This document shows positions 27,373-35,880 of a stretch of 64,000 nt of DNA, in pieces. The DNA is from Alistipes sp. Its GTDB lineage: Bacteria; Bacteroidota; Bacteroidia; Bacteroidales; Rikenellaceae. Below the pieces are notes generated by a model. The model did not search any database and was not told where the DNA came from. It saw only the letters and a list, made by a program, of their open reading frames with translations. The stretch covers positions 171,654 to 235,653 of the forward strand of contig JAFQOR010000012.1 of NCBI GenBank assembly GCA_017403125.1. Direction: 5' to 3'. The position numbers and the translations under genes were made by a program. Positions within the stretch are counted from its first letter, which is position 1, and each line of letters begins with the position of its first letter.

Positions 27373-29073
27373 ATGAAGATTGTTATGAAGAGAGAAACAT
27401 ATTTAGCATTTTGCGCCGCCTTGTTGCTCGCAGTTGCATGCACCGAGGAGCGCACATCAATCAGCGGTTTCGATGCCGAACGCACGACAATCGATGCCGA
27501 GGCGTGTGGCGGAGAGTACAGCATAGCAATTCGCTCGGATAGGGAGTGGACGGCTGTGACCGACGTGCCGTGGGTGATGGTATCGCCTGCCAACGGACGC
27601 GGTGAGGTTAGGTGCATCGTAAAGATTGACTCAACACTCGTAAACGAGGCACGAACAACCGACATTCGCTTCTCGGCAGCAGGTGAGCTGTTGCAGACGA
27701 TGGCGGTAAATCAGGCGGGCTACGGTCGCAGCATACGCCCCTCGAAGAGTGATGTGGAGGTTGCAGCGTCGGCAACACGACAGAATCGCCATATCGAACT
27801 TGATGTAAGTAGCAACGTTGAGTTCACAATAGCTACGGAGTATGACGGTGAAGAGGAGTGGATAGAAATCGACGACTACACCCTGACTCTGGACCGTGGG
27901 GCGCGTCCGCGTACAACACGCATAGGCATAAATTGGAAGATGAACTCCGAGCCAAAAGAGCGCGTAGCAACACTGCACCTCAACGCCATAGACGGCGAGC
28001 CTTTGGCAGAGCCTACTACAATACGTCTGCGCCAGATGGCGGCACCCCTAATCGAAGATAACCGTGCGGGCGACTCGCTAACCGTAGTTACGATATACGA
28101 GAAGATGGAGTGTTGGAGCGAGAACGCACTATCTACGACCGAGGGCATGCACCGCTGGGAGTGTGTGCGTCTGTGGGAGGCCAACGACAAGGGGTTGCCT
28201 TCGCCCGATGCCGTAGGGCGTGTGCGCGACCTCGATTTAAGCTACTTCAACACCGAGGAGGGCATACCGTCCGAGATTAAGCATCTGAAATATCTCGAAA
28301 CGTTATCGATTTATGGCAACGTAAACACCATGCTCAAATCTATCGAGTTAGGCGAGGAGGTGTGCACGCTCGACAACTTGAAGGCCCTGCGCATAGCAGC
28401 CTTTGGCTTGGTATCGCTGCCACATAACTTTGAAGACTTGGGCGACACACTCGAAGAGTTGGACCTCAACTCCAACAACTTCACCTCGATTCCCGAGGTG
28501 CTTACACCCGAGAACTTTCCAAAGCTCACGGTGCTGAACATGGCAAGTAACCGCCGTAGTGCATTGAGCGACCTGCGCAACATCGCAGAGAGCGAGAGTG
28601 GCATAGGTCTGCACATAGACATGAAACGCGACGAGAGCATACGCCGCCTACTGCTATGGGAGAATCTCGAAGAGCTGACCCTCTCGTTCAACTACATAGA
28701 GGGTGAACTTCCGGACTTCCGCGTGGGCGAGGATGGCGTGAGAGCATATAGCGCCGATGACCTACGCGAGCGTGGCGACTCGCTGAATTGGGCCGTAGAG
28801 AGTGCACTACCCCGCATCTTGCCAAACGCCAAGGCTCTGCGACTAAACCTTAACTACATGACCGGAAGAGTGCCCGACTGGCTACTCTACCACCCGCGAC
28901 TCTTGGAGTGGAGTGCCGAGAGCCTGATATACACACAGCAGGATAACGGTACCGACTCTGCGGGCAAGCGCGTAGGATTCGACAATGAGCCCACGTCGCA
29001 TGAGTACTACTTCGAGAAGTACCCGCTACTACGTGGCAGATTCGAATTTAACGACGAAATCGAGGAGGAGTAA
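27373..29073 (+). CDS. BACON-domain leucine-rich-repeat lipoprotein
   Basis: A 566-aa lipoprotein: signal ending LAVAC, then TEERTS. Residues ~35-115 are a BACON-type domain (EYSIAIRSDREWTAVTDVPWVMVSPANG); a second similar domain follows at ~120-220. Residues ~230-540 hold leucine-rich repeats (LRDLDLSYFN-like, LEELDLNSNNFTSIPEVL, LTVLNMASNR, LEELTLSFNYIEGELPDF). It lies 11 nt after the first LRR gene and looks like its functional partner. The start could be MKIVMK at 27373 or the second Met at 27385. Confidence 0.83.
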   Translation: MKIVMKRETYLAFCAALLLAVACTEERTSISGFDAERTTIDAEACGGEYSIAIRSDREWTAVTDVPWVMVSPANGRGEVRCIVKIDSTLVNEARTTDIRFSAAGELLQTMAVNQAGYGRSIRPSKSDVEVAASATRQNRHIELDVSSNVEFTIATEYDGEEEWIEIDDYTLTLDRGARPRTTRIGINWKMNSEPKERVATLHLNAIDGEPLAEPTTIRLRQMAAPLIEDNRAGDSLTVVTIYEKMECWSENALSTTEGMHRWECVRLWEANDKGLPSPDAVGRVRDLDLSYFNTEEGIPSEIKHLKYLETLSIYGNVNTMLKSIELGEEVCTLDNLKALRIAAFGLVSLPHNFEDLGDTLEELDLNSNNFTSIPEVLTPENFPKLTVLNMASNRRSALSDLRNIAESESGIGLHIDMKRDESIRRLLLWENLEELTLSFNYIEGELPDFRVGEDGVRAYSADDLRERGDSLNWAVESALPRILPNAKALRLNLNYMTGRVPDWLLYHPRLLEWSAESLIYTQQDNGTDSAGKRVGFDNEPTSHEYYFEKYPLLRGRFEFNDEIEEE

Positions 29074-29078
29074 CACAT

Positions 29079-31121
29079 ATGAAGAGAAAGATACTATACG
29101 CATTTGCCATAGCACTCGGCATGGCATGTGTAAACGAAAATGAGACATTGACTAACGTAGAGCAGCCAAGGAGTCCATCTGTAGTCTTGGAAGATGCTAC
29201 ACCGGGCGAACTTATCATTAAGTTTTCGAGAGATATGGAGTCCATTCTCGACACTACGATGACGCGCTGTGCCGGTGAAGCAACACGTTCGGGCATACCC
29301 TCAACCGACGAGGTGCTCGACATACTCGACGCCTACTCGTTCGAGCGCGTATTCCCCATAGATGCACGTAACGAGGAGCGCACACGAGAGGCGGGACTAC
29401 ACCTATGGTACATCGTGCGCTTTGACCCCGAAAGTGACCTGAACGAAGCCGTAGAGCAGCTATCGAAACTTGGCGAGGTTGATAAGTTGCAGTGCAACAG
29501 ACCTATCTACCGCGCCTACAACCCCACGGCAACACCCATCTTCATAAGTTGCGCCGAGGCTGATAATAGACCCTCGACACGCGCCATGGATGCCCCCTTT
29601 AACGACCCGGAGATGTATCGTCAGTGGTGCTACATCAACGACGGCACAGCACCCATAGCACAAGAGTGGGCAGGCGTAGTTGCCGGCTGCGATGCCGGCT
29701 GCGAGGAGGCATGGAGGCTGTGTACGGGCGACGAGGAGATTATCGTAGCCGTAATGGACGAGGCGGTGATGTGGAGTCACCCCGACCTTGCGGCAAACAT
29801 CTGGATAAACGAGGGCGAGGAGCTTCATGCAGGTATAGATGCCGATGGCAACGGCTATGTAGATGACCGCTACGGCTACAACTTCGTGCGCAACACGGGC
29901 ATCACCTCGTGGACCGCCAACGGCAGCACCGGACATGGCACCCACGTTGCAGGCACCATTGCAGCGGTGAATGACAATGGCATAGGCTGTGCCGGCATCG
30001 CCGGTGGCGGCAAGGGCAATGGAGGTGTGAAAATCATGAGCATACAGCTCTTCGAGGGCATGAACTCATGCTCGTTAGCCATGGAGGCTCGCGCCATAAA
30101 GTATGCTGCGGACAACGGAGCCGTAATCCTGCAATGCTCATGGGGATATAACTCTGCAAAGGCAAATCTCATACTCGGCTACACCCCCGGGCCAGCAACC
30201 GAGGAGGAGTGGGCAGCACTCTATCCATTGGAGAAGGAGGCTCTGGACTACTTCATACATACGGCAGGCTCGCCTAATGGGGTGATAGACGGAGGCTTGG
30301 CAATCTTTGCCTCGGGCAACGAGTATGCTGCACAATCATCGTTCCCGGCAGCCTACTCGAAGTGTATATCGGTATCGGCTCTCGCTGCCGACTACACCCC
30401 CGCATCGTATGCCAACTATGGCAGTGAGGTGCTCCTATCTGCCCCGGGAGGCGACATGGAGTACTACGGCACACCCGGCAAGGATGACAACTCTTACGAC
30501 GAGAATGGCATACTCAACGAGCAGGGCTCGATATTCTCGACATTGGTACTCGACGGCGTTGCAGGCTATGGATACTATGAGGGCACCTCGATGTCGTGTC
30601 CCCACGTGTCGGGCGTAGCAGCTCTCGGCCTTGCCTACGCAAAGCAACAGAAACGCCACTTCACATCGGAGGAGTACCGCGAGTTGCTATACCAGACTGC
30701 ACGCGACATAGACCACTACTTCACGGGGGAGAAGCTCTTCCACATGAACCATAGCTCGGCAGGGGCAACACCCATAAAGATGAATCTGGAGGAGTATCGC
30801 GGTAAGATGGGTCGCCTCATCGACGCCGGAGCACTACTGCACGCCATCGACGGCAGTGGTCGCCCGATGCGCCTTCCCAATCTCTATATCGCCCCCAACG
30901 ACAGCTCAACGCTCTCTGTTTCGGCATACGTAGAGTGCGACATAGAGAGTGTATCGTCGGCAGATACAACCATAGCCGAGGCAGAACTCAAAAACGACAC
31001 CCTCACCGTATATGGCAAGGGCATAGGGCAGACAACCATAACCCTGCAATGCACCGACGGCGAGAAGCACACCCTAACCGTAACTGTGAGGGATGGCGCA
31101 TCGGACAAGGGGTGGCTCTAA
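29079..31121 (+). CDS. Subtilisin-family (S8) serine protease lipoprotein
   Basis: A 680-aa endopeptidase predicted to be tethered at the cell surface: lipobox GMAC with Cys17, then VNENE. Residues ~35-150 look like a propeptide (PGELIIKFSRDM...GLHLWYIVRFDP). The catalytic triad is complete: Asp227 in VAVMDEAV, His286 in GHGTHVAGT and Ser504 in GTSMSCPHVSG; the oxyanion Asn is in ASGNEY. Residues ~600-680 form a Big_2-like domain (TTIAEAELKNDTLTVYGKG). It is the only hydrolase in the operon, so it presumably makes peptides for SusCD; alternatively it processes the neighbouring lipoproteins. Confidence 0.92.
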   Translation: MKRKILYAFAIALGMACVNENETLTNVEQPRSPSVVLEDATPGELIIKFSRDMESILDTTMTRCAGEATRSGIPSTDEVLDILDAYSFERVFPIDARNEERTREAGLHLWYIVRFDPESDLNEAVEQLSKLGEVDKLQCNRPIYRAYNPTATPIFISCAEADNRPSTRAMDAPFNDPEMYRQWCYINDGTAPIAQEWAGVVAGCDAGCEEAWRLCTGDEEIIVAVMDEAVMWSHPDLAANIWINEGEELHAGIDADGNGYVDDRYGYNFVRNTGITSWTANGSTGHGTHVAGTIAAVNDNGIGCAGIAGGGKGNGGVKIMSIQLFEGMNSCSLAMEARAIKYAADNGAVILQCSWGYNSAKANLILGYTPGPATEEEWAALYPLEKEALDYFIHTAGSPNGVIDGGLAIFASGNEYAAQSSFPAAYSKCISVSALAADYTPASYANYGSEVLLSAPGGDMEYYGTPGKDDNSYDENGILNEQGSIFSTLVLDGVAGYGYYEGTSMSCPHVSGVAALGLAYAKQQKRHFTSEEYRELLYQTARDIDHYFTGEKLFHMNHSSAGATPIKMNLEEYRGKMGRLIDAGALLHAIDGSGRPMRLPNLYIAPNDSSTLSVSAYVECDIESVSSADTTIAEAELKNDTLTVYGKGIGQTTITLQCTDGEKHTLTVTVRDGASDKGWL

Positions 31122-31141
31122 AAAAAAAGAGGAGTAGCTCT

Positions 31142-31942
31142 ATGCGAAGATGGCAGATATATGCTCTTTTGATGCTCGGCACAGCGACGCTCACAACGTC
31201 GCACAAAGCCGAAGCACAGGCGCGCACATCGCTCTCACGCGCTGCTATCGACTCGTTGGTAAACCCCGCATTAAGCTCCAAGGCACAGGGGATGCTTTGC
31301 GCCAAGAGCGAGGTGATGGATATTGGCAAGTGCGACAACACGACGATGTACGACATCAGCTTCGAGATTCGCAATACAAGTGGCAAGGAGCTTACGATAA
31401 CCGCATTGCGCGCATCGTGTAGCTGTCTGAAAGTTAGAACTGCACCTCAACGCCTCGCCAATGATGCAACGCTAACCATTACCTCGCAGCTCAACACCGC
31501 AGGGCGCAGTGGAGAGTTTAGCTACAACATCTTGGTCTATACGTCCGAGGATGAGTTGCTACCCACGCTACGCCTAACCATAAAGGGCTATGTCGAGCAG
31601 AACGACAGGTGGAGCCACCTGCCTGAAAGTGCCGGTGCGCTGCGTATGAGTCGCCGCAACGTAACACTCGACAACGTCGAGATTGGCATCCGACGCTCCG
31701 AACGCATAGCATGTGCCAATAGTGGTGCTCACGCGCTGCGCCTACATTGCCAATCAACTATCAAGGGGTTGGAGCTACGTAGCGAGCCGGAGATATTGGA
31801 GCCGGGATGTGAGGGCGACATCATCATAAGCTATACGCCACAAGGCGAGCAACAGATAGACGAGTGGCGCACAGCACTTCTTATCGAGGGCGTGGAGGCA
31901 AGCCCCGCGGAACGAATGATAAACATAAAGGTACGAAGATAA
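31142..31942 (+). CDS. Exported DUF1573-type protein
   Basis: A 266-aa protein with a signal peptide ending AEAQA and no lipobox, so it is likely periplasmic or outer-membrane associated. Residues ~55-160 match DUF1573 (FEIRNTSGKELTITALRASCSCLKVR, LTITSQLNTAGRSGEFSYNI), an immunoglobulin-like ASH/PapD-type fold with the conserved CSC. A second similar domain follows (IACANSGAHALRLHCQSTIKGLEL...GDIIISYTP). The frame extends back to 30935 but the ATG at 31142 starts the signal peptide. It may act as a periplasmic binding or chaperone-like part. Confidence 0.82.
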   Translation: MRRWQIYALLMLGTATLTTSHKAEAQARTSLSRAAIDSLVNPALSSKAQGMLCAKSEVMDIGKCDNTTMYDISFEIRNTSGKELTITALRASCSCLKVRTAPQRLANDATLTITSQLNTAGRSGEFSYNILVYTSEDELLPTLRLTIKGYVEQNDRWSHLPESAGALRMSRRNVTLDNVEIGIRRSERIACANSGAHALRLHCQSTIKGLELRSEPEILEPGCEGDIIISYTPQGEQQIDEWRTALLIEGVEASPAERMINIKVRR

Positions 31943-31953
31943 AGACGATATAT

Positions 31954-32412
31954 ATGAAGAAACTTAAAACACTATTTAGCCTGTTGCTGTTGGCACTCTC
32001 GCTGCATGTAGCAAGTTGCGCCAAGGAGACCGATATAGCAGGCAACGCAGAGCAGACAATGGTCGTAAGCTACACCACGCTCGATGGGTGTTGGAGGCTC
32101 GACGCTTGGAACATGGAGTCGATGTCGGAGCAGACATACTGCTACGTTGATTTCGATCGCACGGAGCGCCGCTTCGAGATGTGGGACAACATCGCCTCGA
32201 TGTACGCACGCAAGACCACGGGCACGTTTAGTATCGAGCAGGGCGACCACAAACGCTATATCCTCGGCGGCACCTACGACCATGGCGTAGGCGACTGGAA
32301 CATGGAGTATGAGGTAGTGATGTTCCACCCCGGCGATAGGATGACATGGCGCTCGACAACATCCGACGACATGTTTACATATACGCGCGTGGAGGGCATA
32401 CCCGAATTATAG
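31954..32412 (+). CDS. Small lipoprotein, lipocalin-like
   Basis: A 152-aa lipoprotein: signal ending HVASC, then AKETD. The rest is beta-rich (YTTLDGCWRLDAWNMESM, YVDFDRTERRFEMWDNIAS, TGTFSIEQGDHKRYILGGTY, MTWRSTTSDDMFTYTRV), the pattern of a small lipocalin-like barrel found in many Bacteroidetes lipoproteins. The ATG at 31954 follows the DUF1573 stop by 11 nt. No specific function is recognised. Confidence 0.8.
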   Translation: MKKLKTLFSLLLLALSLHVASCAKETDIAGNAEQTMVVSYTTLDGCWRLDAWNMESMSEQTYCYVDFDRTERRFEMWDNIASMYARKTTGTFSIEQGDHKRYILGGTYDHGVGDWNMEYEVVMFHPGDRMTWRSTTSDDMFTYTRVEGIPEL

Positions 32413-32455
32413 ACAAAACCATAAAGGTGTTTACTAATTTATAATACGATAAACC

Positions 32456-34870
32456 ATGAAGAATTTAACAACAAAGCTTGCTGCGTTAGTAGCTATTATC
32501 TCACTTGGTGCAATCAGCTGCTCCAAGAGCGAGGAGCCAACACCCATTGCGGCGCCCACAATCTCAATTCAGGACCCCGAGTTCGATGCCGAGACCATGA
32601 CACTGCGCGCAATGGTCGTACCCTCGACCGATGCTACGGCGTGGTATTGGAAGATTGAGAGTAAGGGAGAGACTCTCGACTTCGAGAAGAGGGAGGGAGC
32701 TGCCGCCGACGAGATTACACGCACCGTAGAGTATGGCGTAGAGTATCTCATAAGCGCCTATGCCGAGAATGTTGGGGGCATGAGCCATGTTGCAGAGCGT
32801 CGCTTCTGTCCCATGCCCGACGAGGCGTCGATAGCCATAGGCGAGGCGACACTCGACACAAAGACAATGACCGTAAGCTGCACGATATACCCCTCGGAGC
32901 TTACCACAACGTGGTATTGGCGCACGACAGACATCGAGAGTGATAGCGAGACGCAGTTCCAGGAGGTTGTTGGCAACAGCGAACAGACCATAACCATCGA
33001 CTACATCTATGGTCACCATGTCGAGCTCTATGCCTATGCGATGAACGCCGCCGGCAAGTCCGATGTTGTTGTCGAGCAGATATACTTCGAGCCCGAGATG
33101 GCGAAAATTGAGGTTAGCGAGCCGACATTCGACGAGAGTAGCATGACCGTTAGTTTCGACGTAACGCCATCGCAAAGCACCATAGAGTGGCAATGGAGCG
33201 TACTCAAAGATAAGCAAGAGGTTGTCATTGGCAGCTACGACAACAACGAACCTCAAACAGTGAGCTACGAGGTGGTGTTCGACACCGACTATACCTTCAC
33301 GTTTGCCCCCGCAAATGCCGTAGGCAAGGGAGAAGAGGTGGAGACCACGTTCTTCGTTACGGGACCCATGACCAAGATACACCTGTCGAACTATACGGCA
33401 TACAGCATCGATGCCTTTATCGAGAAGAGCGACCATTGCGTGCGCTACGTTGCCGGTGCCATAATCGCCTCGGCCTACGACCGCAACACCTTCATCGAGC
33501 AGGCGCAGTCGTCGCTCGACCCCGATGAAGCATACCCCTTTGCTGCCTTCAACTCCGCAACCGAGAGCCGCACCTTCACCGAGCAGGACCTTGTGCGCAA
33601 CGCCCTTGTAGGCAATGAGCATGCGAGCTGTGGCATAGCATTCACACCCAACACCTCATACATCCTTGCCGTCTATGGCGAAGATAAGGATGGCCACTAC
33701 GACGTTATCACAGAGGAGTTTACACTGCCCAAGGCGACTATCGACGGCAATGTAGGTATAGCCATTGAGATGCAGGAGGTTACCGAGACATCCGCCACAG
33801 TAACCGTAACGGCTGACGAGGAGTGTAAAGTTATCGTAGGTCATCTACCCTACGCCTCGACAGATGCCGAGGAGAGTTACGACTTTGGCGAGATGAGCAA
33901 CGATGAGGCGGCAGAGTTCGTAACACGACATGCTATGGCCGTACCTACAACCTATACCGCGCCCATGACTATCGAGTTGGGCGACCGCCTCGAAATAGGC
34001 GCACGCTACATGGCATACGCCATAGCAATAAAGGGCGGTAAGATAGGCGAGGTGGCACTCCAAGAGTTTACTACGGTGCGCCCCTCTCTCTCGGGCGAGG
34101 CAAAGATCATAGCAGCCAACATCGAGGAGCAGACATCACACGAGACACTCACCATAACGGTGACCGTTGATGACAAAGCTACGTCGCTACGCCTCTACGC
34201 AGCACCCTCGGCAGACCACGAAGCATACGCCGGTAACATGGAGTACATAATGGATAGCAACGAGTATCAGAACTACCGCGAGGAGTATGAGGTAGTAAAC
34301 TGCATCGCAACGGCCACCATCGACATCTACCACCCCGGCGACAACTACTACATCTACGCCTCGGCAGTAGATAGCAATGGTCACGCAGGCGAGATGGCAT
34401 GCGTAGCAATGCTCGCAGGACTCGATACCGAGTACTACACAACCTTGGCAGAGCCCATCGACGACGGCAGCATATTCAATGGCACGGCCACCGTAAAGAT
34501 GCAGGTGAGCGACATATCATTAGTCGATGACCGCGAGAGTGTGACAATACGCCTAACCGACGCATCGAGCAACCTCAAATCGGTATGGCTCTATCGCGTA
34601 AACAACACTACATCAATGGTTAAGCAGGTGTTGGAGAACAACCTTGGCGAATACCCCGATGCCATGTATGGCTCATACAAAGAGGCAGCAATCGACACCG
34701 ACTACCGATACGAGGATAGCGGCGCGGGACTTAACATCAAGTACGACAGCCTGCTGGTATATGATAAGACCTATGGTGGCGACATCATCATCGCCGTAAC
34801 CCTCGACTCCTCGGACCGCCTGCGCATATGTGAATGCTATGTTGCCGGCGTGGGCGTGCAGACACTCTAA
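32456..34870 (+). CDS. Large surface lipoprotein with three tandem FN3-like repeats
   Basis: An 804-aa lipoprotein: signal ending GAISC, then SKSEEP. Residues ~30-310 are three ~90-residue repeats, each beginning like DPEFDAETMTL / EATLDTKTMTV / EPTFDESSMTV and ending in Y-x-x-x-A-x-N-x-x-G, the fold signature of FN3 domains. The rest, ~310-804, has more beta domains (ITEEFTLPKATIDGN, VTETSATVTVTADEECKV) with no catalytic motif. It is the last gene of the operon. A probable role is a stalk or adhesin domain that positions a ligand near the protease and SusCD. Confidence 0.8.
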   Translation: MKNLTTKLAALVAIISLGAISCSKSEEPTPIAAPTISIQDPEFDAETMTLRAMVVPSTDATAWYWKIESKGETLDFEKREGAAADEITRTVEYGVEYLISAYAENVGGMSHVAERRFCPMPDEASIAIGEATLDTKTMTVSCTIYPSELTTTWYWRTTDIESDSETQFQEVVGNSEQTITIDYIYGHHVELYAYAMNAAGKSDVVVEQIYFEPEMAKIEVSEPTFDESSMTVSFDVTPSQSTIEWQWSVLKDKQEVVIGSYDNNEPQTVSYEVVFDTDYTFTFAPANAVGKGEEVETTFFVTGPMTKIHLSNYTAYSIDAFIEKSDHCVRYVAGAIIASAYDRNTFIEQAQSSLDPDEAYPFAAFNSATESRTFTEQDLVRNALVGNEHASCGIAFTPNTSYILAVYGEDKDGHYDVITEEFTLPKATIDGNVGIAIEMQEVTETSATVTVTADEECKVIVGHLPYASTDAEESYDFGEMSNDEAAEFVTRHAMAVPTTYTAPMTIELGDRLEIGARYMAYAIAIKGGKIGEVALQEFTTVRPSLSGEAKIIAANIEEQTSHETLTITVTVDDKATSLRLYAAPSADHEAYAGNMEYIMDSNEYQNYREEYEVVNCIATATIDIYHPGDNYYIYASAVDSNGHAGEMACVAMLAGLDTEYYTTLAEPIDDGSIFNGTATVKMQVSDISLVDDRESVTIRLTDASSNLKSVWLYRVNNTTSMVKQVLENNLGEYPDAMYGSYKEAAIDTDYRYEDSGAGLNIKYDSLLVYDKTYGGDIIIAVTLDSSDRLRICECYVAGVGVQTL

Positions 34871-34916
34871 ATTTATGGAGCATAGATATCAAAACGGCTA
34901 AAATTTTAATTACTAT

Positions 34917-34947
34917 TTTGGTATAATAAAATTATTGTTTATCTTTG
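34917..34947 (+). promoter_or_regulatory. Promoter of tRNA-Lys
   Basis: TTTG at 34917-34920, a 19-bp spacer and TATCTTTG at 34940-34947. Transcription would start close to 34954, about 24 nt before the tRNA. Confidence 0.7.
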
Positions 34948-34977
34948 CACCGCCAATCACGCATGTTGGCACTTGGA

Positions 34978-35050
34978 GAATCCGTAGCTCAGTAGGTAGA
35001 GCACAACACTTTTAATGTTGGGGTCCCGGGTTCGAGCCCCGGCGGATTCA
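34978..35050 (+). tRNA. tRNA-Lys (anticodon TTT)
   Basis: A 73-nt cloverleaf: acceptor GAATCCG pairs with CGGATTC and the discriminator is A35050; D arm GCTC...GAGC; anticodon stem CAACA/TGTTG with loop CTTTTAA and anticodon TTT at 35011-35013; T arm CCGGG TTCGAGC CCCGG. The CCA end is not encoded. Its 3' end from ~35033 is repeated at 35283 and, degraded, at 36374. Confidence 0.95.
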
Positions 35051-35055
35051 CGGAG

Positions 35056-35082
35056 AAAGGACAGTCATTTTGACTGTCCTTT
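35056..35082 (+). terminator. Terminator of tRNA-Lys
   Basis: Stem AAAGGACAGTCA (35056-35067) with TGACTGTCCTTT (35071-35082), loop TTT, followed by TCTCGTGAAT. The last bases pair back to the tRNA 3' end (ATTCACG / CGTGAAT), so the hairpin reaches into the acceptor strand. Confidence 0.8.
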
Positions 35083-35207
35083 TCTCGTGAATAGATATTG
35101 ACATTCCCTCTAAATCCCCCTTTGTCAAAGGGGGACTTGTTCGCGGTCCCGGTTTCACTTGAATACTGCTCAACATATCCACCGTGCCTACTCACTTAAT
35201 GCGGGTT

Positions 35208-35267
35208 GAGCCGATAGAGTGAGGTTTATTGCTCGGGCTTTTGCCCTGCGCTATAAGGTATCGGCTC
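35208..35267 (+). other. Structured core element, copy 1 (tRNA-Lys locus)
   Basis: GAGCCGATA (35208-35216) pairs perfectly with TATCGGCTC (35259-35267); an inner hairpin GGGC-TTTT-GCCC lies at 35235-35246. The interior TATTGCTCGG..CTTT..GCC and CGCTA.AAGG are shared with 47862-47920, where the outer stem has a different sequence but still pairs. It stands just before the second tRNA tail. Confidence 0.5.
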
Positions 35268-35303
35268 TTCGGCTACGCCGTCCGAGCCCCGGCGGATTCA
35301 CGG

Positions 35304-35333
35304 AAAAAAGGAGAGTTTCGACTCTCCTTTTTT
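35304..35333 (+). terminator. Hairpin after the second tRNA-Lys tail
   Basis: AAAAAAGGAGAGT with ACTCTCCTTTTTT around a TTCG tetraloop. The flanking ATTCACG/CGTGAAT extends the stem with one bulged G. It has terminator form, but the only gene before it is the partial tRNA copy. Confidence 0.65.
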
Positions 35334-35461
35334 CGTGAATCAATATTTACATTCCCCCTAAATCCCCCTTTGACAAAGGGGGACTTGTTTGCATCATTGC
35401 ATTCACTTGAAAATGGGAAGCCATCTCCACCGCGCCTACTCACTTATGGATGGTTGAGCAA

Positions 35462-35818
35462 TGTTATATTTGCAGCGCATAAGCATTGTGCCACAGCATG
35501 TTGCATTATTCAAGGCGAGTTTGCATGGCTTCTCGAAGTCGTGGCATAAGTTATATCCTCTTTGGTGTTTTGCCCGTATGCTTTTTGAAAAACGGCACAA
35601 AAGCCGAATGACTCGAAAAGTTGAGTTGGTCAGCAATTAAAGACAAACCGTACATAAGGGACTGCTCGTGGCGGCAATCTCAGGTGTAACGTGGAATGGC
35701 GAGGGTATAACCGATGCGATTATTATCCTTTCGATACCTATTGTCGATGCTATAAGATGCACTATAAGATATATAAATAGTTGCATAAAAACTTCTGATA
35801 TAGATTGTGCTTATAAAA
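35462..35818. other. Intergenic region before the rhodanese gene
   Basis: No gene is supported. The base composition is more AT-rich than the flanking operons. It holds no recognisable integrase, IS end or RNA gene. Confidence 0.4.
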
Positions 35819-35850
35819 TTTGGTGAAATAATAGCGTGGTGTTATCTTTG
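35819..35850 (+). promoter_or_regulatory. Promoter of the rhodanese lipoprotein gene
   Basis: TTTG at 35819-35822, a 20-bp spacer and TATCTTTG at 35843-35850, 30 bp before the ATG. It excludes the longer frame starting at 35836. Confidence 0.65.
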
Positions 35851-35880
35851 CGCAGGGTAAAACCATTAAAAGATAAGACT

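Larger units (their letters stand above)
35033..35461 (+). repeat. Tandem tRNA-Lys-tail repeat (two ~180-250 bp units)
   Basis: Unit 1 begins inside the tRNA (35033) and unit 2 at 35283, offset 250 bp. Each runs: tRNA 3' end (CGAGCCCCGGCGGATTCACG), covarying hairpin, ACATTCCC-type segment, palindrome TCCCCCTTTG/CAAAGGGGGA (35115-35135; 35363-35383), then CACTTGAA, CCACCG, CCTACTCACTTA and GGTTGAGC. Only unit 1 continues into the structured core at 35208-35267. A third, degraded unit is at 36374-36510 and a related one at 47943-48070. Confidence 0.8.

Noticed and set aside
32564-33622. 352-aa minus-strand frame inside the FN3-like lipoprotein gene
   Set aside because: Long, but it mirrors codon bias of the plus-strand gene; no protein family features and the plus frame has signal peptide and repeats.
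34989-35195. Minus-strand frame over tRNA-Lys and its trailer (68 aa)
   Set aside because: It is antisense to a clear tRNA and the NPPGLEPGT-type peptide is a known artefact of translating tRNA tails; no start signal.
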